Origin: an uncultured Muribaculaceae bacterium
GTDB lineage: Bacteria > Bacteroidota > Bacteroidia > Bacteroidales > Muribaculaceae
Direction: 5' to 3'
DNA length: 36,181 nucleotides
Assembly (NCBI GenBank): GCA_910586475.1
Contig: CAJUHM010000025.1
Span: forward strand, 1-36,181
Shown here: positions 8,094-17,570 of the stretch, piece by piece
Layout of the letters: every line of letters starts with the position of its first letter
Position numbering within the stretch: the stretch's first letter is position 1
The notes under the pieces: generated by a model
What the model saw: only the letters and a program-made list of their open reading frames with translations
The model's database searches: none
Told to the model about the DNA's origin: nothing
Position numbers and translations under genes: made by a program

Positions 8094-11000
8094 ATGAAAA
8101 GCGACTCTCCCATTATGGGCTATCTGCTTTGCGCCATCATGTTTGTGATCGGCTGCTTCGCCATGCTCTCAAACTATAATGCACTTTTCAGCGATGTCGA
8201 ACGCGATATCGCCTCCGGCCGCACTTTGCTGCTCGACCGGTCTTTCAGACCGGATTCTGTCCGCCGACTGCTGCTCGACGGCGGCTATCTTGAAGATCCA
8301 GCCGACGCGACACTGATCTCAACATGGCTGGCCGAACGCATCGCCACTGATGGGACACCCGAAAATCTTGGCGAGCTCAACCGTCCGAACTTCAAGTGCG
8401 ATGCCAGATCGGCCTACAGTCAGGGGGGCGAACGAATCAAAGCTCGAGTCAAAGCTGACTTCAGGAATCTCGGCATGGATGAAGAGTGGCTTGCCGCCGA
8501 TAAATCGCAACTATCCTCAGACTTCGGAAACGGCCCGGCCACAATCACCGTCAACATCCTGAATTCGAAGGAAACCGCCGACGCCCCACTCTCGGGTGTG
8601 ACAGTCCGGCTGCGCGAACATCTGACAGACTCCGCAGAAACCAACAATGGCAAAACCGACGGCAAGGAAGCAGTGATCAATGTCGAGACCCGCGGTTTCG
8701 CTGTCACTGATGCAAACGGACAGGCCCGTTTTCATCTCGAACCTGGCCACAGCTACAGCGTTGTTCCGATCGCACCCGGCTATGAATACGGACGCGAAAA
8801 GGGAACCACTCACACAGGGCAGCTCGGCGAAAACGGTCTCACACTCAACTTCCGCCAGCGCCCCCACCTCATCACTCCCTTTGACAGACACACCTTCCAG
8901 GCTCTCAAAAGCGACCGCGCTCTGATTGTCAGGACTCCGGCTCAGTTCAAAAACAGCCTGATCGCAGGAGGCGTCATCTTCCTGGCCTCATGGCTGGTCT
9001 TTTTCGCGTTCCTTATTGCGAGAGACCGAAAAATGAAAACCCGGACCGACTATCCGTTCGTCACGACGATCATGGTGCTCACCGCCATCGGATTGCTGGC
9101 AATATATGCCATGACCAATCCGCTGAACGACAAGACCTACGGGCTTAACATGGCAGAAGCACTTGCCGCAGGTCTGCTTGTCATGGGACTCGTCTCGGCC
9201 ATCAATCCGACAAAATTCTTTGCTGGGAAAAGCCGCCTGCAGGGAGACGTTCTCCCGTTCGACCCTCTCGACCGAATGTTGTCCGGCAAGAAAAAACGTT
9301 CTCTGACATCGGCCACAGCCATTAGTTTCTCTACAGGCTTTACCTATCTGCTCGCAGCCGTAGCACTGATCATCGTTCTCGGAATTTTCGGCACCGGACC
9401 AGAAGGCAGCGACGCCCGAGTCAACCTCGGGGGCTTCCAGCCGAGCGAGATCTGCAAATATCTGATCGTCATATTCATTGCAGCATTCTTTGCTGAAAAC
9501 GGAATGCTTTTGCAGGCTTTTTCATCGAAACTGACCTCACTCTCTGCCCGCCGTAAGGCCGGAATCGTGAGCGTCATTGTCGCAGTCATGTTAGGTCTGA
9601 TGATGCTGTATCTACTGGTTCTAAGCGACATGGGACCTGCTCTTGTCGTGCTGGTCACCTTCATACTCCTCTATTCGATGGCCCGCCGCGATTTCGCATC
9701 CCTGCTGCTGGGACTGGTTTCGTTCATCGGAATAATGCTGGCTGCACGTGCCATCAACAACACCCTTGCAACTCTTTCGATTGCCGCAGGCGTGTGGCTC
9801 GCCGTCTGGCTCATCTACGGATGGGTCCGTTCTCGCCAGATCCATGAAAGCGCAATCATTATCAATCTTCTGATTGTTGTCTTTGCTCTCGGTGGTCCTA
9901 TACTCAACGCTATGGGCGCCGAATCGGAAGCCGCCCGACTGACGAACCGTACAGAAATGGCATGGGGCGGACAATGGAACAATCATGTTCCGGGAGGCGA
10001 TCAGGTCGCCCAGGGAATCTGGAGCGCAGCCTCAGGAGGCATGACCGGAATGGGACTCGGAAACGGATCTCCATCGGTTGTCCCCGCTTTCCACACAGAT
10101 ATGGCCTTCACATCTGCGGGCGAAATGCTCGGTTTCGCAGGATCGCTGCTGATAATCGTCTGCTTCATCGTTCTTATCCACCGTTCAATGCTGATCGGAC
10201 GACGTGCCGCACAGCCTTTCACGATGTATCTCGTCATGGGCATAGCCCTGCTTACCGGCGTCCAGTTCCTGCTGATCGTTTTCGGATCGCTCGGAATCGT
10301 GCCGCTGACCGGAGTCACCGTTCCGTTTCTAAGCTATAGCCGCACAAGCCTAATAGCCACCCTTGGCGCATTCGGGTTTGTCGTTGCGGCTTCACGCATC
10401 AGAGCCACAGAGAGCCAGCTCGAATATGCGCGCACATTCACAGGTCCGATAGCCGCCAGCGTTATCTTTTTCATGACCGGCGCAGTGGTCGTTCTGATCT
10501 CGCTCGCTAACTATCAGATCATTGACAAAGATTCGACACTTATCCGCCCGGCCTATATCACAAACACAATGGGAGCGCGCGTCATCGAATACAATCCACG
10601 CATCAACATGGTGCTCAGCCGCCTGCATGCCGGTAACATCTACGACTCCAACGGCCTCCTGCTTGCTACAAGCTCGCCCGACTCTCTCCGCTCGGCGATC
10701 GGCAGCCTCAAGGCCGCAGGCGTCAATCCGGCCGACATACGACGCGAAGCCCACCGCAGAAAGTCCCGCTACTACTCGATGGGCAACCATATGCTGTTCA
10801 TGCTCGGCGATGCCGGATCGAAAAAAGTGCTCGGTTATCTCGACTCAGATCCGATCGGCTTCATGGCCGAATCGCGATATGCCGGCGAACTGCGGGGACT
10901 GCCGATTCCGACCACTCCGGTCTCACTGTCATCCGACAGATTCAGGGCTGACCGATTCATGCCTCATGAAAAGAAAACCTGGAATCTGAACAAACGTGAT

Positions 11001-12278
11001 TATACCAGCCTGCTCCCCTTCCTTGAAGACGGGCTGTACAACAACCCGAAAATTGAAGAATTCAACAGCCGGCGAGGTGAAGAACGCGACTTGTATCTCA
11101 CTGTCGACGCCAGACTCCAGAAAATGCTTCAGGAGGACTTCGAACGTTACTTCCCGACCTCTCAGCTAAGAAGTCTCGACAGACTGAGAGCTTCGGTCGT
11201 GGTCCTCAACGCTTCGACCGGCGATCTACTGACCTCGGCCAACTATCCGGTGCCGGATCAGGATTCCATCATCCGGCTCAACGACGCGGAAATCTACGGC
11301 GACGCCCCATTTGAAAAAATCCCGCATCACGCTCCGCTGACCGAACGCGACCTCGGAATGACGTTCATGACGGCACCCGGGTCGACAGCCAAGGTGATAA
11401 CAGCTCTTGCCGCACTCAAAGGACTCGGTGCGGATGCCTCCCATCTGGAATACAACATCTCAATGGATGAAGAGATCGAACGGAGCGCACGTCTGACCGG
11501 AAGAATGTCGATGGAGAAAGCGATCGTCCACTCATCGAACAACTATTTCATACATCTCCTCCACGACCGCAACCTCTATCCCCAGCTCAACGACATCTAT
11601 GAAGCTGTCGGCACCCGCCTGACCGACCGCGACGGAAAGTCCGTCACCTCCTACTTCTTCAATATCGGAGAGCTGAACAGCTCTCTGCCCTTCAACACGT
11701 TGCTTACACAAATAGGTCGAGAAGGCCTCCGTTCCTACCGGACCGCCACCAATCCGCCACCACGGACAAAAGAGATCCGACGGCTCTGGAATCGAAACGA
11801 AATGGCACTCGCATGGGGACAGGGCGCGCTAAGAGCCACTCCGCTTGCAATGGCCCGCGTGGCTGCCATCGTGGCCAACGACGGGGATCTCGCACCGACA
11901 CGCTACGTAAAAAAAATAGGAAATTCAGTCCGGCCTATACCGTCTGCGGTAAACATCGTCGGGAAAAACGAGGCCTCGATTCTGCGACAATACATGCAGG
12001 AAGAGAGCCAGCGATGGAGCGAACTGCCCAACAGACCTGGAGAAAAAACCTCGATCGGGGGCAAGACCGGAACTCCGGAACGCGCCGACCGCCGTGGCAA
12101 CAAGCACTGCAACGACACGTGGTACGTCTGCTTCATGCAAAGCAAAAAGCTCAATGCACCGATTGCAGTCGCACTCCGCCTCGAACGCACTCCCGGCTTC
12201 ACTTCATCTGTCGCTGCCGAAACAATGGCCCGATGTGTCATCCCGACTCTGAATGCAGCTGGCTACAACATCTATTAA
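8094..12278 (+). CDS. FtsW/RodA glycosyltransferase fused to a class B penicillin-binding transpeptidase
   Basis: The 1394-residue protein has four parts. An N-terminal membrane helix (about 8-30) comes first, then an extracytoplasmic region with an Ig-like or carboxypeptidase-regulatory-like beta domain (about 145-250). A polytopic SEDS domain (about 285-790) follows, with FQPSEICKY, SDMGPALV (Asp512), FHTDMAF (Asp669 at the place of the conserved periplasmic Asp) and VPFLSYSRTS. The last part is a PBP segment after another helix. In it GNIYDSNGLLLA matches the PbpA-type start, and the transpeptidase (about 1060-1390) has STAK (Ser1097, Lys1100), SSN (1147-1149) and KTGT (1324-1327). All catalytic residues of the transpeptidase are intact. 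RodA/FtsW and its PBP partner are normally separate; here glycan polymerisation and cross-linking sit in one chain, with one frame throughout and no sign of error. Penicillin binding is expected. Confidence 0.9.
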   Translation: MKSDSPIMGYLLCAIMFVIGCFAMLSNYNALFSDVERDIASGRTLLLDRSFRPDSVRRLLLDGGYLEDPADATLISTWLAERIATDGTPENLGELNRPNFKCDARSAYSQGGERIKARVKADFRNLGMDEEWLAADKSQLSSDFGNGPATITVNILNSKETADAPLSGVTVRLREHLTDSAETNNGKTDGKEAVINVETRGFAVTDANGQARFHLEPGHSYSVVPIAPGYEYGREKGTTHTGQLGENGLTLNFRQRPHLITPFDRHTFQALKSDRALIVRTPAQFKNSLIAGGVIFLASWLVFFAFLIARDRKMKTRTDYPFVTTIMVLTAIGLLAIYAMTNPLNDKTYGLNMAEALAAGLLVMGLVSAINPTKFFAGKSRLQGDVLPFDPLDRMLSGKKKRSLTSATAISFSTGFTYLLAAVALIIVLGIFGTGPEGSDARVNLGGFQPSEICKYLIVIFIAAFFAENGMLLQAFSSKLTSLSARRKAGIVSVIVAVMLGLMMLYLLVLSDMGPALVVLVTFILLYSMARRDFASLLLGLVSFIGIMLAARAINNTLATLSIAAGVWLAVWLIYGWVRSRQIHESAIIINLLIVVFALGGPILNAMGAESEAARLTNRTEMAWGGQWNNHVPGGDQVAQGIWSAASGGMTGMGLGNGSPSVVPAFHTDMAFTSAGEMLGFAGSLLIIVCFIVLIHRSMLIGRRAAQPFTMYLVMGIALLTGVQFLLIVFGSLGIVPLTGVTVPFLSYSRTSLIATLGAFGFVVAASRIRATESQLEYARTFTGPIAASVIFFMTGAVVVLISLANYQIIDKDSTLIRPAYITNTMGARVIEYNPRINMVLSRLHAGNIYDSNGLLLATSSPDSLRSAIGSLKAAGVNPADIRREAHRRKSRYYSMGNHMLFMLGDAGSKKVLGYLDSDPIGFMAESRYAGELRGLPIPTTPVSLSSDRFRADRFMPHEKKTWNLNKRDYTSLLPFLEDGLYNNPKIEEFNSRRGEERDLYLTVDARLQKMLQEDFERYFPTSQLRSLDRLRASVVVLNASTGDLLTSANYPVPDQDSIIRLNDAEIYGDAPFEKIPHHAPLTERDLGMTFMTAPGSTAKVITALAALKGLGADASHLEYNISMDEEIERSARLTGRMSMEKAIVHSSNNYFIHLLHDRNLYPQLNDIYEAVGTRLTDRDGKSVTSYFFNIGELNSSLPFNTLLTQIGREGLRSYRTATNPPPRTKEIRRLWNRNEMALAWGQGALRATPLAMARVAAIVANDGDLAPTRYVKKIGNSVRPIPSAVNIVGKNEASILRQYMQEESQRWSELPNRPGEKTSIGGKTGTPERADRRGNKHCNDTWYVCFMQSKKLNAPIAVALRLERTPGFTSSVAAETMARCVIPTLNAAGYNIY

Positions 12279-12299
12279 CACTCGAACGCTTTCACAAAA

Positions 12300-13268
12300 A
12301 TGGCATCATTTTTCAAAAAAATAGGAACCCGGATAAACCATCTTGCCGACATAATCAACGGCACCACTCCATCAGAACCCTCCCCGACAGAGACACAGAA
12401 CCAGAAGCCGGTCCCGCAACCAGAAACAAAGACTCAGAAAACGACAGAAACTCAGCCGGAAGCCGAGGCCGCTTCACCCGCAGAGAAGATCGCTCCGACA
12501 ACAGAACCGGAACTTTTCAACAACGCAATCGACAAACGTGACCGCGCAATCCGTTTCCTGATCGACGAATTCCGTGAATCAGCCGGATCAGACTCGAAGC
12601 TTCTCGAATCGCTCTATATCAATGTCATTGTCGACCGCGAGGATTTCGATGTGACCCATTACTCATGGGCCGATGAATCGTTCAGGAAACAGCTGCGCTT
12701 AGCCCTCGACAACGTAATGCTCTCGGCGATCGGACGCCGCACGCTCGAAATCCGTTTCGTCACCACAGAACGCCTGCCGGAGAGTGCCAGACCGGTAATC
12801 GAGGAAGTCCTCTACTATTCCTTCGTAAGCGCCCCAAAACCGACACAGCACATTCGTGCCACGGTCAGCATCATCGAAGGAACAGGGTCGCTTGCAAAAG
12901 AGGAATATCTGCTTGACTCGTCCATCAGCAAGACCTATTGCATCGGCCGCGGACCGATGTCGAACAAGCCTGGCGCAATACGCCCTAACGACATCGTCAT
13001 ACGCGACAACGACCCGGACGCCACACTGCAGCAGAACAACAACTGCGTCAGCTCGGCCCACGCCGAGATAATAGCCGACAACGGCCGTTTCCTGCTCAAA
13101 GCCTGCAAATGGGGATGCCGTCCGATGGGGGGTGCCCCGACAAAGATAATCTATGACGGTGCCGAACATGAAGTCATGGACACATTCATGAAACATCCGC
13201 TTAACGACAACTATCTGATCCGTCTCGGAAATGCGGTTGTCCTGCGGTTCAACACAATCACAGACTGA
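12300..13268 (+). CDS. FHA-domain protein
   Basis: This is a 322-residue cytoplasmic protein. Residues 1-22 are basic and amphipathic. Residues about 25-75 are a Pro/Glu/Thr-rich, presumably disordered linker holding many Thr residues that a kinase could modify. Residues about 78-185 form an alpha/beta domain. A C-terminal FHA domain (about 205-320) has YCIGRG and CVSSAHAEI (Ser and His contacts for phosphothreonine), and its key residues are better kept than in the first FHA-like protein of the operon. It starts 21 nt after the FtsW-PBP gene and ends 3 nt before the kinase gene. It is probably a phospho-dependent adaptor linking the kinase with the cell-wall synthase (inference). Confidence 0.85.
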   Translation: MASFFKKIGTRINHLADIINGTTPSEPSPTETQNQKPVPQPETKTQKTTETQPEAEAASPAEKIAPTTEPELFNNAIDKRDRAIRFLIDEFRESAGSDSKLLESLYINVIVDREDFDVTHYSWADESFRKQLRLALDNVMLSAIGRRTLEIRFVTTERLPESARPVIEEVLYYSFVSAPKPTQHIRATVSIIEGTGSLAKEEYLLDSSISKTYCIGRGPMSNKPGAIRPNDIVIRDNDPDATLQQNNNCVSSAHAEIIADNGRFLLKACKWGCRPMGGAPTKIIYDGAEHEVMDTFMKHPLNDNYLIRLGNAVVLRFNTITD

Positions 13269-13271
13269 CAA

Positions 13272-14789
13272 ATGCCATTTTCCGAAGAATATCAGCGCCT
13301 AATGTTAATCGGCCGCGGAAGCTTTGCAACCGTCTACAAAGTACGGCATAAAAAGCTCGGCTATATCCGCGCGATCAAAATTTCCAACGAACTGGTCAGC
13401 GACGAAAACGACAAAGCCTACCAGAGCTTCCTCAATGAGTGTCGCCTCCTATTGCAAATCAGCAACGGATGCCATCCGAATATCGTCCACATCTACCAGC
13501 CACGCCTCATCAATGACAGGGCTCTGGTCGAGATGGACTTCGTCGACGGAGTGACACTGACTGATTACGTAAAGGAACACCGTTTCATTCCAATGAGCGA
13601 ATTCCGGCAATTCGCCAGCGGTATTGTCGGTGCCGTCGGCTACTGCCACGCCGATCTCTACCGTTTTCTGATGAATCCCGACGAAGACGACCTCGAAACG
13701 GATCCGGACGACGGATCGCGTTTCCTGATCTCGCCCGAAAAGGAAAAAGAACTGCAGAAACGCTATTGCGTCAACCACAACGACCTCCACTCCAACAACA
13801 TCATGCGACGCCACTACGACGGGAACTATGTGCTTCTCGATTTCGGTCTCGCAATTCAGGCCCAACACTGCATCAAAAGCAGCTCCAGAGCCGACGGAGC
13901 CTATGAATACTCATCGCCCGAGAAACTCGACGGCGGAGAAATCACTGCGGCATCGGATGTCTACAGCCTTGGCGTTCTGATGTACGAAATGCTGACCGGA
14001 AGCGTCCCGTTCGTAATGGGAACATCCGGATCAATGGCCGAGATCAGCCGCATCTATGACCGGCAGCTCCATGAGATTCCCGCCAGTCCGGGTCCGTTAC
14101 GTCAGGCCGCATTCGAAACCATGAACCCTGGCAAGAACTATGTCAAAGACTATCCGGAAGAGCTGGAAGCGATCATAATGAAATGTCTTGAAAAGCGTCC
14201 GGAAGACCGCTATCAGAATGCAAAGGAACTCCATAAAGCCCTCATGGACGTTTTCTCGATGACAGTTGAAACTCATGATGACGAATCAAAAAACGTCATA
14301 AAAGCCATGCAGGCAAGCATTGACTCCCTGAAAAAAGAGAATGAATCCCTACGCCGGCGTCTTGCGGAATGCTCCGGCAGCGAACCGTTGCGCCCTCCTC
14401 TTTACAAAGCCGGCGATATGATCGAATCAATGATCGTCTGTCACGTCGACAGATCAGGCGAACACGGACTTCTCATCGTAACACGCAGTGACAGTCCCGA
14501 ACGCTGGTGTCGTAAGGTCGACGAAGAAGATTTCGAGCTCTTCTCTCTCGAATCGCAGCAATGGTACAGCGAAAACTGCTTCATAATCCCGCGCGGCACC
14601 CATCTGCCGACCCGCAGCGAGATAGCCCTGATCAGAAAGTCGCTCCCGATCACGCCCGAACTGCCCGACCGGCTGATCTGGTGTGGCGACAGCGAAAACG
14701 GTCAGGCGTTTGCAATCGATCTCTCTACAGGCGAAGAATTCTCTGCACCCCGCCAGCATGCATCGTTCTGGGCAATTAAAGTATTCTGA
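13272..14789 (+). CDS. Hanks-type Ser/Thr protein kinase with unusual catalytic loop
   Basis: The product has 505 residues. The kinase domain (about 5-335) has the Gly-rich loop GRGSFATVY, AIK with Lys36, Glu56 of helix C, the catalytic loop HNDLHSNN (Asp171, Asn176), DFG at 190-192, SPEKL and DVYSLGVLMYEMLTG. The usual HRDLKPxN is changed: Arg to Asn and the catalytic-loop Lys to His173, a pattern more like APH/choline kinases. An acidic insertion (about 135-165) sits just before this loop. A coiled coil follows (about 335-365), then a C-terminal domain I do not recognise. There is no transmembrane helix and no PASTA repeats, unlike PknB. Its neighbours suggest it phosphorylates FHA partners or the FtsW-PBP protein, opposed by the PP2C phosphatase. 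Confidence 0.9.
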   Translation: MPFSEEYQRLMLIGRGSFATVYKVRHKKLGYIRAIKISNELVSDENDKAYQSFLNECRLLLQISNGCHPNIVHIYQPRLINDRALVEMDFVDGVTLTDYVKEHRFIPMSEFRQFASGIVGAVGYCHADLYRFLMNPDEDDLETDPDDGSRFLISPEKEKELQKRYCVNHNDLHSNNIMRRHYDGNYVLLDFGLAIQAQHCIKSSSRADGAYEYSSPEKLDGGEITAASDVYSLGVLMYEMLTGSVPFVMGTSGSMAEISRIYDRQLHEIPASPGPLRQAAFETMNPGKNYVKDYPEELEAIIMKCLEKRPEDRYQNAKELHKALMDVFSMTVETHDDESKNVIKAMQASIDSLKKENESLRRRLAECSGSEPLRPPLYKAGDMIESMIVCHVDRSGEHGLLIVTRSDSPERWCRKVDEEDFELFSLESQQWYSENCFIIPRGTHLPTRSEIALIRKSLPITPELPDRLIWCGDSENGQAFAIDLSTGEEFSAPRQHASFWAIKVF

Positions 14790-14820
14790 ATCTATCAATC
14801 CCAATTGGCTGAGTAACAAA

Positions 14821-15849
14821 ATGAGCTTAACCGTCCGCCAGTCAAACATCGAGTTACTACGGATCGTGTCGATGATGACCGTCATCCTCGTCCACCTCGA
14901 CGGAGCCACCCTCGGACTGCCGCTGCCATCCGGACTGTCCGCCACAAACGGGCCCGACATATGGAAACTGGTTGTCGAATCGGTCACCATTATCGGCGTG
15001 AACTGCTTCACACTAATTTCCGGCTACTTCGGAATCAGAGCGTCAGTCGGAGGACTTCTGCGGCTGACAGCCGTCTGCATCTTCTATTCCGTCGGACTCT
15101 ACAGTCTCGCAGCCGCTTCCGGAATTGTCGGATGGTCGTTCGGAAGCTGGATAGAATCGTGGATGGTCTACACCCACACGGACCTGTGGTATGTACCGGC
15201 CTACATGCTCCTATATCTGCTGAGCCCGTTTCTGAACGCCGCCATGGCCAGCTTGACCGAGCGGCAGATGACTCTCTGGACAGCCATGTTCACAATTGCC
15301 AACATCTGGTGCGGATGGGTATGGGACGCCACATTCAACCCGACAGGCTACACCCCCGTGCAACTCATAATGATGTATCTGATCGGACGCTGGCTTGCAC
15401 GGCGAGACAACAGCCTGGTCCGGCACAACGTCATAATGCCGATCGGCATCTATCTCCTGTCGACAGGCGTGACCTTCGCCGCATCGCTCTACATGCCAGC
15501 CGTAAAGGCCTTTGCCTACAATGCTCCGTGGGTAATCGTATCGTCAGTGGCCCTTTTCATGTTCTTCGCAAGATTGAACTTCCGGTCGACGATTGTGAAC
15601 ATGCTCGCAAAAGGCGCGTTTGCCGCCTATCTGATCCATAAGAATCCGCTCGTATGGGGCGGAATAGTGCGTCCTGCCGCCATTGATATATGGCAGCAGA
15701 ACTCACTGATCCTCTATTCGGCATTCTGCCTCGGATTCACCTGGCTGATCTATCTGCTGTCGGCTGTGGCAGATGCCGTCAGACGGTGGCTATTCAGGAA
15801 GGCCGAACTTCTGGCCGACTATAAAGTCAAGATACAGACGCGAGAATAG
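14821..15849 (+). CDS. Acyltransferase family 3 membrane protein
   Basis: This polytopic membrane protein has 342 residues and about ten predicted helices. Near the N-terminus it carries the AT3 (OafA/YrhL type) signature RQSNIELLRIVSMM followed by a conserved His (VHLDG). The family moves acyl groups, often acetyl, onto cell-surface sugars or peptidoglycan. The ATG at 14821 was chosen because it starts right at the AT3 N-terminus, 31 nt after the kinase stop; upstream in-frame codons lie inside the kinase gene. It is last in the operon, so its product may decorate an envelope glycan under the same control (inference). Its last 60 nt overlap the convergent nitroreductase gene. Confidence 0.85.
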   Translation: MSLTVRQSNIELLRIVSMMTVILVHLDGATLGLPLPSGLSATNGPDIWKLVVESVTIIGVNCFTLISGYFGIRASVGGLLRLTAVCIFYSVGLYSLAAASGIVGWSFGSWIESWMVYTHTDLWYVPAYMLLYLLSPFLNAAMASLTERQMTLWTAMFTIANIWCGWVWDATFNPTGYTPVQLIMMYLIGRWLARRDNSLVRHNVIMPIGIYLLSTGVTFAASLYMPAVKAFAYNAPWVIVSSVALFMFFARLNFRSTIVNMLAKGAFAAYLIHKNPLVWGGIVRPAAIDIWQQNSLILYSAFCLGFTWLIYLLSAVADAVRRWLFRKAELLADYKVKIQTRE

Positions 15850-16545
15850 ATCATTGTTGGCCTTCGTGTAACGCACATCGGTGAACACCTGCGCAAGCGA
15901 AGTCTTCCCGTTCTCGGCAACAAAACGCCTGCTGTCATCGCGCGCTTCCTTTTCAGCGTAGATCCCCCGGATTCGCTCTTCGGAATAATCATGATACTTC
16001 TCCGAATGGACCACCGCCTCAACCGGAATGCGGTCGCTGACCTGGGGATTGCCCTCGGGGTAACCGACCGAAAGTGTGATCAGTGGCACCACTCTCGACG
16101 GAAGCTCGAGCTCACGCGCAATCTCATGCGCATTATAGGTCGTAGTCCCGAGATAGCAGCATCCGAGACCGTTCATTTCGGCAATCGTACAGAATTGCTG
16201 AGCAAAAATAGCCGTATCGATAACAGCCGTCATGAATGACTGGAAATTATCATAGCCCGGAACAGCATCGCTCGCCTCACACCATTTGACAAAACGGTTG
16301 AAATCAGCACAGAACGTAAGCACCACACTACAACCTTCAGTCTGAGGCTGATTGAAATGGAGAGGAGCGAGAGCACGCTTACCCTCGGCCGAACGTGTCA
16401 CCACGACACTGTAAAGCTGCATATTGCCCGTAGTCGGAGCCTGCGCGGCCGCATCAAGCATAGTCTTAAGGTCTTCGTCTGTCACAGGGCGGGCGCTGTA
16501 GGCACGTACCGTACGGCGCGTCTTGAAATACGTCAGGTCAATCAT
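15790..16545 (-). CDS. Nitroreductase-family flavoprotein (NfsA-like)
   Basis: The 251-residue protein starts with the family pattern RRTVRAY, in which the Arg residues contact FMN phosphate. Next come AAAQAPTTGNMQ, CCYLGTT and LITLSVGYPEG, as in NfsA/FRP-type FMN oxidoreductases that use NAD(P)H to reduce nitro compounds, quinones or flavins. Its length and the basic C-terminal extension fit this subgroup. The natural substrate cannot be read from the sequence. The gene is monocistronic, and its 3' end overlaps the convergent acyltransferase gene by 60 bp. Confidence 0.85.
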   Translation of the reverse strand: MIDLTYFKTRRTVRAYSARPVTDEDLKTMLDAAAQAPTTGNMQLYSVVVTRSAEGKRALAPLHFNQPQTEGCSVVLTFCADFNRFVKWCEASDAVPGYDNFQSFMTAVIDTAIFAQQFCTIAEMNGLGCCYLGTTTYNAHEIARELELPSRVVPLITLSVGYPEGNPQVSDRIPVEAVVHSEKYHDYSEERIRGIYAEKEARDDSRRFVAENGKTSLAQVFTDVRYTKANNDLFSRLYLDFIVGQKFGLPE

Positions 16546-16641
16546 AATTTGTTTTATTCATCGGTTTAGAGTAGATATAGACTCTTTTCTGCGTAAATTT
16601 AATAAATCTTTTCGAATTCAGACGAATCCCGAAAATTCTGA

Positions 16642-16673
16642 TTTGCAATTGCCGCAATTTGTGACTAACTTCG
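16642..16673 (+). promoter_or_regulatory. Promoter of folP-cdaA
   Basis: TTTG at 16642-16645, a 20-bp spacer and TAACTTCG at 16666-16673 form a Bacteroidetes promoter with one mismatch in the -7 element. The start would be near 16680, about 20 nt before the folP ATG. Confidence 0.6.
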
Positions 16674-16700
16674 CATTGTGATTCACATCTTCCCAGCACA

Positions 16701-17570
16701 ATGAACAAGTTCCAGCCATTCAGCCTCAACATACGCGGTGAGCTCCACCGATTCGACAGACCGGCCATCATGGGAATCATTAATGTGACCCCGGACTCAT
16801 TTTTCCAAGGCTCGCGCACAAACGAAAGCGATGCCATTGCCCGACGGGTCAGCAGGATGATTGCCGACGGCGCAGACATAATCGACATCGGCGGCTACTC
16901 ATCACGGCCAGGAGCCTCAGACGTAGCCCCGGACGAAGAACTGCGCCGGCTTGAAAAAGGACTCAGCATAATCCGGAAGATCGACAGTTCAATCCCCGTA
17001 TCAGTCGACACATTCCGCGCCCGCGTCGCAAAAACCGCAATCATGCAACTCGGAGCCGACATAATCAACGACATCAGTGGCGGCGATCTTGACAACAGCA
17101 TGTTTGAAACCGTGGCAACGCTTAAAGCCCCCTATATCCTCATGCACATGCGCGGCACCCCGGAAACCATGCAGTCGTTCACCGACTACACCGACGTGAC
17201 CCTCGCCGTCGGAGCCGATCTCTCCGAAAAACTGAGCCGGCTGGAAACTCTTGGAGTCTGCGACACAATCGTCGACCCCGGATTAGGATTCGGAAAAACA
17301 GTCGAACAGAACTACCGGCTCCTTTCAGACCTCCCCTACCTGACAGAACTTCTGCGCAGACCGATACTTATCGGACTTTCACGCAAATCGATGCTGACAC
17401 GTCCCCTTTCGATCACTCCAGCCGACGCCCTTGCCGCAACCGTCGCCGCCAACACAATCGCACTCTCTAAAGGCGCCTCGATTCTTCGGGTCCACGACGT
17501 CGCAGAAGCCTGCCAGACGCGAACCATACATAACCACACACACACACCCTCACTCGCAGCCAGCCTATGA
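16701..17570 (+). CDS. folP: Dihydropteroate synthase
   Basis: The 289-residue cytoplasmic enzyme joins p-aminobenzoate to 6-hydroxymethyl-dihydropterin pyrophosphate in folate synthesis and is the sulfonamide target. Signatures are MGIINVTPDSFF (residues 24-35), DIGGYSSRPGA (62-72, the flexible loop that binds pABA), the DTFRA region, NDISGG, MHMRGTP, DPGLGFGK and GLSRKS. Tyr sits where many orthologs have Glu in the GGxSxRPG loop. The stop overlaps the cdaA start in ATGA. The pairing of folP with a diadenylate cyclase gene is seen in other Bacteroidetes, from memory. Confidence 0.96.
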   Translation: MNKFQPFSLNIRGELHRFDRPAIMGIINVTPDSFFQGSRTNESDAIARRVSRMIADGADIIDIGGYSSRPGASDVAPDEELRRLEKGLSIIRKIDSSIPVSVDTFRARVAKTAIMQLGADIINDISGGDLDNSMFETVATLKAPYILMHMRGTPETMQSFTDYTDVTLAVGADLSEKLSRLETLGVCDTIVDPGLGFGKTVEQNYRLLSDLPYLTELLRRPILIGLSRKSMLTRPLSITPADALAATVAANTIALSKGASILRVHDVAEACQTRTIHNHTHTPSLAASL

